Below, one piece after another: positions 27,385 to 36,292 of a stretch of 64,000 nt of DNA; position 1 is the stretch's first letter, and each line of letters starts with the position of its first letter. Location of the stretch: NCBI RefSeq assembly GCF_025460805.1, contig NZ_JAMXFJ010000008.1, positions 141,728-205,727 of the forward strand, given 5' to 3'. A model generated the notes under the pieces. The model did not search any database, was not told the DNA's origin, and saw nothing but the letters and a program-made list of their open reading frames with translations. Source of the DNA: Microvirga sesbaniae. Lineage in GTDB: Bacteria > Pseudomonadota > Alphaproteobacteria > Rhizobiales > Beijerinckiaceae. The position numbers and the translations under genes are program-made.

Positions 27385-28590
27385 ATGGTGAAGATTTCCG
27401 CGATTCGCTGGCTGGCGCTCGGCGCAGTGCTCGCGCTCGGAGCACCGGCGGTCCACGCGCAACAGGCTCCGATCAAGATCGGCGAGCTGAATTCCTACGC
27501 CCGGCAGGCGGCCTTTACCGTCCCCTACCGCAATGGCTGGCAGCTCGCCCTCGACGAGATCAACGCCAAAGGCGGCGTTCTCGGCCGCAAGATCGAAATC
27601 GTCTCCCGGGAGGACGGCGCCACCACCGGCGACGCCACCCGCGTGGCCGACGAGCTCGTGACCCGCGAGGGTGCGATTCTCCTTTTCGGCTCGTTCCTGT
27701 CCAATGTCGGCGTCGCGATGGCCGATTATGCCAACCAGAAGAAGATCGTCTACATCGCGGCCGAGCCCCTGACCGATGCCATCACGATGGCGCAGGGCAA
27801 CCGCTACACCTTCCGCATCCGGCCCAACAACACCATGCAGGTGGGCATGCTGGTCGATCAGGCGAAGGCCTCGGGGGCAAAGCGCTGGGCCATCGTGGCG
27901 CCCAATTACGAGTATGGCCAGTCGGCCGCGCAGGCGTTCAAGCGTCTCATCCAGGAGCGCGTGCCCGGCGCGCAGATCGTCGTCGAACAATATCCGGCGC
28001 TCGGCAAGATCGAGGCCGGCGCGACCGTCTCCGCCATCGAACAGGCCAAGCCCGACGGCATCTTCAACGTGCTCTTCGGCCCGGATCTCACCCAGTTCGT
28101 CCGCGAGGGCAACACCCGCGGGCTCTTCGAGGGCGCAACGGTCCTCTCGCTCCTCACGGGGGAGCCCGAATGGCTCCTGCCCCTGAAGGACGAGGTGCCG
28201 GAAGGCTGGACCGTAACCGGCTATCCCTGGGACCAGATCACGGAGCCGAAGCACAAGGCCTTCGTCGACGCCTACCGGGCCAAGTACAACGACACGCCCC
28301 GCCTCGGCTCGCTCCTCGGCTACATGGTCGTGTACATGATCCGCGACGCCGTCGAGCGGGCGGGCTCGACGGACACCGAGGCGATCATCAAGGCGCTGGA
28401 AGATGCGAAGTTCGACACGGTCATCGGCCCTGTCACCATGCGCGGCATCGACAACCAGTCCAGCATGGGCGCCTGGGTCGGCAAGCTTGTGCTCAAGGGC
28501 GCCGCCGGCGGCATGGCGGACTGGGCCTACAAGGACGGCACGTCGTTCATGCCGACCGAGGCCGAGGTGAAGGCGGTGCGGAAGGATTAG
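27385..28590 (+). CDS. Branched-chain-amino-acid-type ABC transporter binding protein (LivK-like)
   Basis: A 401-residue periplasmic binding protein of the Peripla_BP_6 family. The signal peptide covers residues 1-25 with cleavage after A-V-H-A. The mature protein starts 'QQAPIKIGELNSYARQAAF'. Segments such as 'EYGQSAAQAFKRLIQERVPGAQIVVEQYPALG' fit the amide/urea/aromatic-acid binding branch rather than classic Leu/Ile/Val binding, so the ligand is left open. AGGA lies nine bases before the ATG. It begins the operon for the fused permease and two ATPases. Confidence 0.9.
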   Translation: MVKISAIRWLALGAVLALGAPAVHAQQAPIKIGELNSYARQAAFTVPYRNGWQLALDEINAKGGVLGRKIEIVSREDGATTGDATRVADELVTREGAILLFGSFLSNVGVAMADYANQKKIVYIAAEPLTDAITMAQGNRYTFRIRPNNTMQVGMLVDQAKASGAKRWAIVAPNYEYGQSAAQAFKRLIQERVPGAQIVVEQYPALGKIEAGATVSAIEQAKPDGIFNVLFGPDLTQFVREGNTRGLFEGATVLSLLTGEPEWLLPLKDEVPEGWTVTGYPWDQITEPKHKAFVDAYRAKYNDTPRLGSLLGYMVVYMIRDAVERAGSTDTEAIIKALEDAKFDTVIGPVTMRGIDNQSSMGAWVGKLVLKGAAGGMADWAYKDGTSFMPTEAEVKAVRKD

Positions 28591-28594
28591 AGGA

Positions 28595-30451
28595 TTGCTG
28601 GCGCTGGATCCCTCCTTTCTCGCCGTCCAGGCCCTGAGCGGCCTTTCCAGCGCTTCATCGCTCTTCATCGCGGCCTGCGGCCTGACCATCGTGTTCGGCG
28701 TCACGCGGATCGTGAACTTCGCGCATGGTTCGCTCTACATGATCGGCGCCTACACGGCCGCCACCCTGATACCGCGCCTGCTCGATCTCTCCTTCGGGCC
28801 CATGACCTTCTGGGCCGGCATCCTGGCATCGGCCCTGATCGTCGGCCTCATCGGCGTCATCATCGAGGTCCTGCTCCTGCGCCGCATCTACGGCGCGCCG
28901 GAACTCTTCCAGCTGCTTGCCACCTTCGGGGTCGTTCTGGTGGTGCAGGATCTCGTGGTGCAGGTCTTCGGGCCCGAGGACATTCTCGGACCCCGAGCCC
29001 CGGGCCTGCGCGCCCCCGTTGAAATTCTCGGCAGGCGCTTCCCGTCCTACGAGCTCGTGCTGATCGCGGCCGGCCCCGTCGTCCTCGGGCTCGTGTGGCT
29101 CCTCCTGCGCAGGACGCGGTTCGGCGTGCTGGTGCGGGCGGCCACTCAGGATCGGGACATGGTGGCGTCGCTCGGCGTCAACCAGGCGATGCTGTTCACC
29201 GGCACGCTGTTCCTCGGCGCCTTCCTGGCCGGCCTTGGCGGCGCGCTGCAGATCCCGCGCGTCTCGGCCCATACCGGCATGGACCTGTCCATCATCGCCG
29301 AGGCTTTCGTCGTCACCGTGGTCGGCGGCATGGGCAGCGTGCCCGGCGCGTTCCTGGCCGCGCTCATCATCGGGCAGCTGCAGGCCTTCGGCATCCTGAT
29401 CGTTCCGAAGAGCACCCTCGTGGTGGTGTTCCTGCTCATGGCCGTGGTGCTGGCGATCCGGCCCTACGGCTTCTTCGGGCGCGCCGAGGTGGTCGGCGGG
29501 TCCCATGCGGTGGGAATCGCCAGCCGCAAACCCTTGCCTGGCCGCTTCGCCATGCTGCTCGCCGTCGTGGCGGGGCTCGCCTGTCTCCCGCTCGTGGCCG
29601 ACGCCTATCTGCTGAAGGTCGCGACCGAAATCCTGATCTTCGCGCTCTTCGCCTTCAGCCTGCAGCTCCTCATCGGCGTCGGCGGTGTCGTGAGCTTCGG
29701 CCACGCGGCCTTCTTCGGTCTTGGCGCCTACGGCGCAGCGCTCGCCGTGAAGTGGTTCGGCCTGTCCATGGAGGCCGCCCTTCCCGCCGGGCTCGCCCTG
29801 GCGGCTTTGGGCGCCGGACTGATCGGCGCTTTCGTGGTCCGCCTGTCCGGCATCTATCTCGCCATGATGACGCTCGCCGCCGCGCAGATCCTCTTTGCGG
29901 TCGCGTTCCAATGGGTGGAGGTGACCGGCGGCGATAACGGCATCGTCGGCGTCTGGCCGGCGGGCTGGGCCGGCGGACCGGTGCCCTACTATCTCTTGAC
30001 CGCCGCGCTGACCGTCGTGGCCGTGCTGCTCCTGAGACGGATCATCGACGCGCCCTTCGGCTATGCCCTGCGGGCCGCTCGCGACTCGGAAGCCCGCGCG
30101 GAGGCGATCGGCCTGACGATCCGCCGGCACCGTTGGCTCGCCTTCATGATCGCCGGCGCGGCAGCCGGGCTCGCGGGCGGGCTCTATGCCTTCTCCCGCG
30201 GCTCGGTGGATCCGAGCCTGCTCGGGATCTCGACCTCCGTCGATGCGCTCACCATGCTGCTCCTCGGCGGCATCCAGACCGTCATGGGCCCGCTCGCCGG
30301 GGCGGCCGTCCTGCACGCCTTGCGAGACTGGGTCATGCCGCTCACGTCGCTCTGGCGCCTGATGCTGGGCCTGAGCATCATCGCCATGGTGCTGATCTTT
30401 CCGCGCGGCCTCGTCGGCACGGTTCGGGATTGGTGGGAGGCGCGCGAATGA
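28595..30451 (+). CDS. Fused LivH-LivM branched-chain ABC permease
   Basis: A 618-residue membrane protein joining the two permeases of a Liv-type importer. Residues 1-290 are LivH-like ('LTIVFGVTRIVNFAHGSLYMIGAY' and 'VVGGMGSVPGAFLAALIIG'); residues 300-618 are LivM-like ('GVVSFGHAAFFGLGAYGAA' and 'LLLGGIQTVMGPLAGAAVLHAL'). In most bacteria these are separate genes. The start is a TTG four bases behind the binding-protein stop with GAGG just before it; no ATG gives a complete first helix. The gene overlaps the next by four bases. The joint is a normal coding stretch with no sign of a sequencing frameshift. Confidence 0.9.
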   Translation: MLALDPSFLAVQALSGLSSASSLFIAACGLTIVFGVTRIVNFAHGSLYMIGAYTAATLIPRLLDLSFGPMTFWAGILASALIVGLIGVIIEVLLLRRIYGAPELFQLLATFGVVLVVQDLVVQVFGPEDILGPRAPGLRAPVEILGRRFPSYELVLIAAGPVVLGLVWLLLRRTRFGVLVRAATQDRDMVASLGVNQAMLFTGTLFLGAFLAGLGGALQIPRVSAHTGMDLSIIAEAFVVTVVGGMGSVPGAFLAALIIGQLQAFGILIVPKSTLVVVFLLMAVVLAIRPYGFFGRAEVVGGSHAVGIASRKPLPGRFAMLLAVVAGLACLPLVADAYLLKVATEILIFALFAFSLQLLIGVGGVVSFGHAAFFGLGAYGAALAVKWFGLSMEAALPAGLALAALGAGLIGAFVVRLSGIYLAMMTLAAAQILFAVAFQWVEVTGGDNGIVGVWPAGWAGGPVPYYLLTAALTVVAVLLLRRIIDAPFGYALRAARDSEARAEAIGLTIRRHRWLAFMIAGAAAGLAGGLYAFSRGSVDPSLLGISTSVDALTMLLLGGIQTVMGPLAGAAVLHALRDWVMPLTSLWRLMLGLSIIAMVLIFPRGLVGTVRDWWEARE

Positions 30452-31224
30452 CGCTTCTTTCCGTGAGCGGCCTGCAGAAATCCTTCGGCGGCGTGGTGGC
30501 GGCCCGCGACGTGGAATTCACCGTCGCGCGCGGCGAGATGCTCGCCGTCATCGGCCCCAACGGCGCGGGCAAATCCACCGTGTTCAACATGGTCGGCGGC
30601 CAGCTGCGTCCGGATCGCGGCCGGGTTCTGCTCGACGGTCATGACATCACCCATGCCTCGCCGCAGAAGCGCTTCCGCCGCGGTGTGGGACGCACCTTCC
30701 AGGTAGCCCAGACCTTCCTGTCGATGAGTGCCGCGGAAAACATCCAGATGGCCCTGATCAGCTGCCGGCGGCAAAGCGGCGGCCTCTGGTCGCCGGCCCG
30801 GGAGCGTCACCGCGAGAAGGCGGTCCAGCTCCTCGCCCGGGTCGGGATGGCGGAGGCCGCGGATGTCCCCTGCTCGGCCCTGGCCTATGGCGACGTGAAG
30901 CGGGTGGAACTCGCCATCGCGCTGGCCGGAGAGCCCAAGCTCCTTCTGATGGACGAGCCCACGGCCGGCATGGCGCCCCGCGAGCGGACGGAACTGATGG
31001 ATCTCACCGCGTCCATTGCCGACACGCAGGGGATCGGCGTCCTGTTCACGGAGCACGACATGGACGTGGTCTTCGGCCATGCGGCCCGGGTTCTCGTGCT
31101 TCTGCGCGGCCGGATCATCGCAGCCGGCGCGCCCGACGAGATCCGCCGGAACGAGGAGGTCAAGCGGGCCTATCTCGGGGACGAGCATGCCCTGGAGCGA
31201 CCAAAGGGAGCAAGGCCCGCATGA
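30448..31224 (+). CDS. livG: Branched-chain-type ABC transporter ATPase LivG
   Basis: A 258-residue ATPase with Walker A 'GPNGAGKST' (about 35-43), a Liv-type insertion 'GVGRTFQVAQTFLSMSAAEN', a signature region reduced to 'ALAYGDVKR' and Walker B 'LLLMDEPTAGMAP'. The signature has Y-G-D in place of the usual S-G-G/Y-G-Q, a common LivG variation. The ATG overlaps the permease stop by four bases. It works with LivF as the ATPase pair. Confidence 0.9.
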   Translation: MTLLSVSGLQKSFGGVVAARDVEFTVARGEMLAVIGPNGAGKSTVFNMVGGQLRPDRGRVLLDGHDITHASPQKRFRRGVGRTFQVAQTFLSMSAAENIQMALISCRRQSGGLWSPARERHREKAVQLLARVGMAEAADVPCSALAYGDVKRVELAIALAGEPKLLLMDEPTAGMAPRERTELMDLTASIADTQGIGVLFTEHDMDVVFGHAARVLVLLRGRIIAAGAPDEIRRNEEVKRAYLGDEHALERPKGARPA

Positions 31225-31934
31225 GCAAGCCGCTGCTCGAGATCTGGAATCTCTGCGCCTTCTATGGCCGCGCCCAGGTCCTCTTCGACGTGACGTTCCG
31301 GCTTCATCCCGGCGAGGTCATGGCCCTGGTCGGCCGCAATGGGGCCGGCAAGACCACGACCTTGAAGGCGATCATGGGGCTGGTTTCGGCCTCAGCCAAG
31401 CAGGCGACCTTCAAGGGGCACTCCCTCGACCGGCTGCCGACCTACAGAATCGCCCGCCTGGGGCTCGGCTACGTGCCAGAGGACCGGCGCATCTTCACGG
31501 ATCTCACCGTCGAGGAGAACCTGGAGACGGGACGGCGCCCCGCCGGGGCCGGCCGCTCGCCCTGGACGCCGGAGCGGCTCTTCCGTCTGTTTCCCAATCT
31601 CGCCGAGATGCGGGGACGGCGCGGCAACCAGATGTCGGGGGGCGAGCAGCAGATGCTGTCCATCGCCCGTACGCTCATGGGCAACCCGGACGCGATCCTG
31701 CTCGACGAGCCCTCCGAGGGCATCGCGCCGGTCATCGTCCAGACGATGGCCGAGGCGGTCCGGGCCATGAAGGCGGAGGGGGTGGCGGTCCTCCTGTCCG
31801 AGCAGAACTGGGCCTTCGCGGCCGGCATCAGCGACCGTGCCTGTGTCATCGAGCGCGGCGAGATCCGCTTCCAGGGCTCCATGGCCGAGCTCATGGCCGA
31901 TGAGGCCCTGCGGGCGGAAACCCTCGGGGTTTGA
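31221..31934 (+). CDS. livF: Branched-chain-type ABC transporter ATPase LivF
   Basis: A 237-residue ATPase with Walker A 'GRNGAGKTT' (about 37-45), the LivF segment 'LGLGYVPEDRRIFTDLTVEENL', signature 'MSGGEQQM' and Walker B 'ILLDEPSEGIAP'. It overlaps livG by four bases and closes the importer operon. The ferredoxin gene starts 106 bases later on the same strand, possibly from its own promoter. Confidence 0.92.
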   Translation: MSKPLLEIWNLCAFYGRAQVLFDVTFRLHPGEVMALVGRNGAGKTTTLKAIMGLVSASAKQATFKGHSLDRLPTYRIARLGLGYVPEDRRIFTDLTVEENLETGRRPAGAGRSPWTPERLFRLFPNLAEMRGRRGNQMSGGEQQMLSIARTLMGNPDAILLDEPSEGIAPVIVQTMAEAVRAMKAEGVAVLLSEQNWAFAAGISDRACVIERGEIRFQGSMAELMADEALRAETLGV

Positions 31935-32040
31935 TGCCCTAAACCGTTGACGGAGCGGGCCGAAAGGACGATATCAGCCCATCCGGCGCAGCCCCTTCCG
32001 CGCCCCATCCCAGATTGCACGCAAGAGGAATTCCCGCTTC

Positions 32041-33469
<1,429 letters not shown>

Positions 33470-33506
33470 GGCCTTTCACGCCGCGTTTCGCCGACCAATT
33501 CTGCAT

Positions 33507-33593
33507 GTCATGGCCGGGCTCGTCCCGGCCATCCCGGTCGAGAAGCGCTGCGCTTCACGCCATCCGGATCGCCGACACGGGGCCGGCGAGGCA
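33507..33593. repeat. Family-A intergenic palindromic repeat
   Basis: A RIME-like element in the 173-base gap before the amidohydrolase gene. It starts GTCATGGCCGGGCTCGTCCC, with the small hairpin GGCCGGG..CCCGGCC, carries the central GAAGCGCTGCGCTTC palindrome, and ends in a degraded right arm (GGATCGCCGACACGGGGCCGG). Related copies are near 38.1, 50.3, 52.2 and 60.5 kb. Confidence 0.75.
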
Positions 33594-33642
33594 ATCGCTC
33601 TTCCTCTTGCGAAGCAGGCCGGTTCCTGAAACTCTCCGGTCC

Positions 33643-34881
33643 ATGACCAGCACGACAGATCTCACCCTCGGCCGCCGCGTGATGGCGATGATCGAGGATC
33701 TCGCCCAGCATACGGACGAACCCGGCCGCCTCACCCGCCTCTATCTCTCCGACGCCCATCGCCGGGCGGCGGACGCCACGCTCCGCCTGATGCGGGAAGC
33801 CGGTCTGAACGCCCATATCGATGCTCTCGGCTCCGTCATCGGGCGGATCGAGGGCACCGATCCGGAAGCCCCTGCCCTCCTCATCGGCTCCCATATCGAC
33901 TCCGTGGTCGATGCCGGCCGCTACGACGGCAATCTCGGGGTCGTGCTCGGCATCGCCGTGGTCGAAGCCTTGCGGCGGCAGAACCTCGCCCCCTCCTGCC
34001 CCATCGAGGTCGTCGCCTTCGGTGACGAGGAGAATGTGCGCTTTCCGAGCAACCTCTCCACGTCCCAGGCGCTTGCGGGCCGCTTCAACCGGGCCTGGCT
34101 CGACGGCCGGGACCGGGACGGGATCACCTTCCGCGAGGCGCTGATCCGCTTCGGCGGCGACCCGGATGGAATCGCGGCGCTTGCCCGCGACCCGGCGCGG
34201 TACCGCGGGTACCTGGAGGTGCATATCGAGCAAGGACCGCTTCTGGAAGCAAAGGACCTTCCAGTGGGCATCGTGTCGGCGATCAACGGCATCACGCGGG
34301 CGCGCTGCAGCGTGATCGGTGAAGCGGGCCATGCGGGCACCGTACCGATGACCATGCGCCGCGATGCGCTCGCGGCCGTGGCCGAGATGATCGGCATCGT
34401 CGAGCGCGCAGGCTCGACACGCACCGACACGGTGGCGACCGTGGGCGCGGCGCAGGTGCAGCCCGGCGCGATCAACGTCATTCCGGCGCGGGTCGATTTC
34501 ACCCTCGATGCCCGGTCCCCGGACGATGCGGTGCGGCTTGCGATGGTGCAGGACATCGTGACCGAGTGCCAGGCCGCCGCGCAGAGGCGGGGTGTGGCGT
34601 TCACCATCGAGCCGTTCATGGAATCGCCCGCGACGCCCATGGACAAGGGTTTGGCCGGGGAACTCGAAGAGGCCGTGAGGAGCCTCGGCCTCGAGCCGCT
34701 GCATCTCTCCTCGGGCGCCGGTCACGACGCGGTCGCGATGGCCGGACTCTGCCCGTCCGCCATGCTCTTCGTGCGCTGCAAGGGCGGCATCAGCCACAAC
34801 CCGGCGGAGTCGATCACCGTCGAAGACGCGGATGTGGCGGCCCGCGTGCTGATGGACACGGTCAAGCGGGTTGCCGCGTGA
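33643..34881 (+). CDS. M20-family allantoate amidohydrolase / N-carbamoyl-L-amino-acid hydrolase
   Basis: A 412-residue dinuclear-zinc hydrolase. Metal ligands fit H84 and D95 ('GSHIDSVVDAGRYDGNLGV'), E129/E130 ('FGDEENVRFPSN'), a His in 'EVHIEQGPLLE' (about 196-206) and the C-terminal 'GISHNPAES'. The acid-rich 'GDEE' and 'HIEQGP' segments are those of AllC/HyuC-type enzymes, which release ammonia or carbamate from ureides and carbamoyl amino acids. The ATG at 33643 is chosen because the upstream frame runs through a repeat element. With the Liv-type importer and amidase nearby it suggests ureide/amide nitrogen use. Confidence 0.88.
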   Translation: MTSTTDLTLGRRVMAMIEDLAQHTDEPGRLTRLYLSDAHRRAADATLRLMREAGLNAHIDALGSVIGRIEGTDPEAPALLIGSHIDSVVDAGRYDGNLGVVLGIAVVEALRRQNLAPSCPIEVVAFGDEENVRFPSNLSTSQALAGRFNRAWLDGRDRDGITFREALIRFGGDPDGIAALARDPARYRGYLEVHIEQGPLLEAKDLPVGIVSAINGITRARCSVIGEAGHAGTVPMTMRRDALAAVAEMIGIVERAGSTRTDTVATVGAAQVQPGAINVIPARVDFTLDARSPDDAVRLAMVQDIVTECQAAAQRRGVAFTIEPFMESPATPMDKGLAGELEEAVRSLGLEPLHLSSGAGHDAVAMAGLCPSAMLFVRCKGGISHNPAESITVEDADVAARVLMDTVKRVAA

Positions 34882-34891
34882 GATCCGCGTG

Positions 34892-35332
34892 ATGAAACAG
34901 GTTCCGACAATCGCGTTCGTCGACGATGCCTCCGCGCTGCATCCGATCGTCCTGGAGGGCGTGCGGGACTTCAACAGAACTCTCTTCGCCGGCCTTCCAC
35001 CGGGCCGCGATCTCGCCATCGCCCTCCGGGATCCCGACAGCAACGAGCCTGTCGGGGGGCTCTGCGGCCGCATGAACGGCGGCTGGCTCGCCATCGAGCT
35101 CCTTTTCGTGCCCGCGGCCTTCCGCGGCATGGGCCTTGCCACGCGGCTGATCGCGATGGCCGAGGACGAGGCCCGAAGCAAGGGCTGCCACTCGGCCTGG
35201 ATCGACACGCTCAACCCCAGGGCGCTCGAACTCTATCGGCGCCTCGGATACGAGATCTTCGGCGAACTCGAGAATTATCCCGTCGGCGGCAGCCGCTTCT
35301 TCCTGCAGAAGAAGCTCGGGCCCGTGACCTGA
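34892..35332 (+). CDS. GNAT family N-acetyltransferase
   Basis: A 146-residue acetyltransferase. The acetyl-CoA loop 'FVPAAFRGMGLATRLIAMAEDEA' (about 71-93) carries the R/Q-x-x-G-x-G/A pattern as RGMGLA, followed by 'TLNPRALELYRRLGYEIFGEL'. The acceptor is unknown. It starts ten bases behind the amidohydrolase stop. The frame can be extended seven codons to a TTG overlapping that gene; the ATG is preferred. Confidence 0.85.
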   Translation: MKQVPTIAFVDDASALHPIVLEGVRDFNRTLFAGLPPGRDLAIALRDPDSNEPVGGLCGRMNGGWLAIELLFVPAAFRGMGLATRLIAMAEDEARSKGCHSAWIDTLNPRALELYRRLGYEIFGELENYPVGGSRFFLQKKLGPVT

Positions 35333-35338
35333 CGCGGA

Positions 35339-35854
35339 TCATCCGCGCCACTCATCCGCGAGCACGGCCCAGCGCTCGTGATCGCGCCATTCCCCGTTGA
35401 TCTTGAGATAGCGCGGTGAATAGCCTTCCTGGCGAAAGCCGAGCCGCGTGACGAGCGCTCGGGACGGTCCGTTGCCCGGCTGGATGTTGGCTTCGATGCG
35501 ATGCAGGCCGAGTTCGCCGAAGGCATGCGAGACGACGAGTCCCACCGCCTGGCTCATGAGCCCGCGCCCGCTCATGCCGGCCATGCCGTAATAGCCCATA
35601 TAGGCGCTCTGAAAAAAGCCCCGCACGATCTCGCTCAGATTCACCACGCCGACGATTTTGCCGCTCGCCCGCTCACGGGCGATGAAGCCGATGGAGCGGT
35701 CGCCGTCGCAGCGGTTGAGATAGCCGAGGAAGCTCGCATGATCGCGGCAGGGAGAGACCCAGGGTTCATGCAGGTCGATGCTGGCGAGATTCCCGGCAAC
35801 CAGCTCGGCCGCGTCGGAGACGTGAACGGGACGGATCATAACGCGTGACGACAT
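35339..35854 (-). CDS. GNAT acetyltransferase, RimJ/RimL type
   Basis: A 171-residue acetyltransferase of the ribosomal-protein Ser/Ala N-acetyltransferase group, shown by 'GRGLMSQAVGLVVSHAFGELGLHRIEANIQPGN' around 95-127 and 'SRALVTRLGFRQEGYSPRYL'. The target may be a small molecule or protein N-terminus. Possible starts lie at 35890, 35881, 35863 and 35854; the last is chosen because a GGA motif lies nine bases before it and it leaves room for the divergent EcfG promoter. It converges on the previous acetyltransferase gene with a six-base gap. Confidence 0.83.
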   Translation of the reverse strand: MSSRVMIRPVHVSDAAELVAGNLASIDLHEPWVSPCRDHASFLGYLNRCDGDRSIGFIARERASGKIVGVVNLSEIVRGFFQSAYMGYYGMAGMSGRGLMSQAVGLVVSHAFGELGLHRIEANIQPGNGPSRALVTRLGFRQEGYSPRYLKINGEWRDHERWAVLADEWRG

Positions 35855-35873
35855 GAGGTTCATTCCAGCTTCA

Positions 35874-35898
35874 GGAACCATGGCATACACACATCGTT
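35874..35898 (+). promoter_or_regulatory. Predicted EcfG (general stress response) promoter
   Basis: GGAAC (35874-35878), 16 bases, then CGTT (35895-35898). This is the exact alphaproteobacterial EcfG/PhyR consensus GGAAC-N16/17-CGTT. It faces the small secreted Arg-rich protein gene, whose ATG is 37 bases downstream. Confidence 0.75.
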
Positions 35899-35934
35899 GT
35901 CGTCAGCCCCTCCTCACAACATAAGGAATGGTCC

Positions 35935-36240
35935 ATGCGAGCCATCATTCTCCCCGCCTTTGCCCTTGTCCTCGGCGCCGGCTTCCTTGCTGCACCGCAA
36001 GAGGCGCAGGCCCGTTTCGGCGCCGAGCAGCTGCAGGCGCCGACCCTTGTGGACAATGTGCAGTGCGTCACGCGCCGCGTCCGCACCGTTCTCCCGAACG
36101 GCCGGGTGGTCTTCCGGACCGTGCGGGATTGCGGCGTGCGGCCGGGCTGGGGCCGGGTCGATCGCTGCCGCACGGTGCGCGAGCGCGTGGTGCGGCCCAA
36201 TGGACGCATCGTGTACCGCGAGGTTCGCCGCTGCCGCTGA
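35935..36240 (+). CDS. Small secreted Arg-rich protein with two C-x21-C repeats
   Basis: A 101-residue predicted periplasmic or secreted protein. The signal peptide spans residues 1-26 (cleavage after A-Q-A). The mature part has two copies of one unit: C44...C66 and C78...C100, each Cys pair 22 residues apart with P-N-G-R at the same central position (54-57 and 88-91). Each unit reads as a beta-hairpin with an N-G turn, closed by a disulphide. There are 20 Arg and no Lys. AAGGAA precedes the ATG. A perfect EcfG promoter lies upstream and a strong terminator downstream, so it is a single-gene stress-induced unit. No function is recognised. Confidence 0.85.
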   Translation: MRAIILPAFALVLGAGFLAAPQEAQARFGAEQLQAPTLVDNVQCVTRRVRTVLPNGRVVFRTVRDCGVRPGWGRVDRCRTVRERVVRPNGRIVYREVRRCR

Positions 36241-36264
36241 TCAAGCGCAGCACTGATGAATCGA

Positions 36265-36290
36265 GGGCCCGGTCGCACCGGGCCCTTTTT
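36265..36290 (+). terminator. Intrinsic terminator of the Arg-rich protein gene
   Basis: GGGCCCGGT (36265-36273) and ACCGGGCCC (36277-36285) form a perfect 9-base-pair stem with loop CGC, followed by TTTTT. It lies 24 bases behind the stop and three bases before the end of the convergent lyase gene. The preceding context is not A-rich, so it acts mainly on the plus strand. Confidence 0.9.
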
Positions 36291-36292
36291 CC

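Noticed and set aside
33505..33642. N-terminal extension of the amidohydrolase by 46 residues.
   Set aside because: The stretch is translated from a family-A repeat element, so it is not conserved coding sequence.
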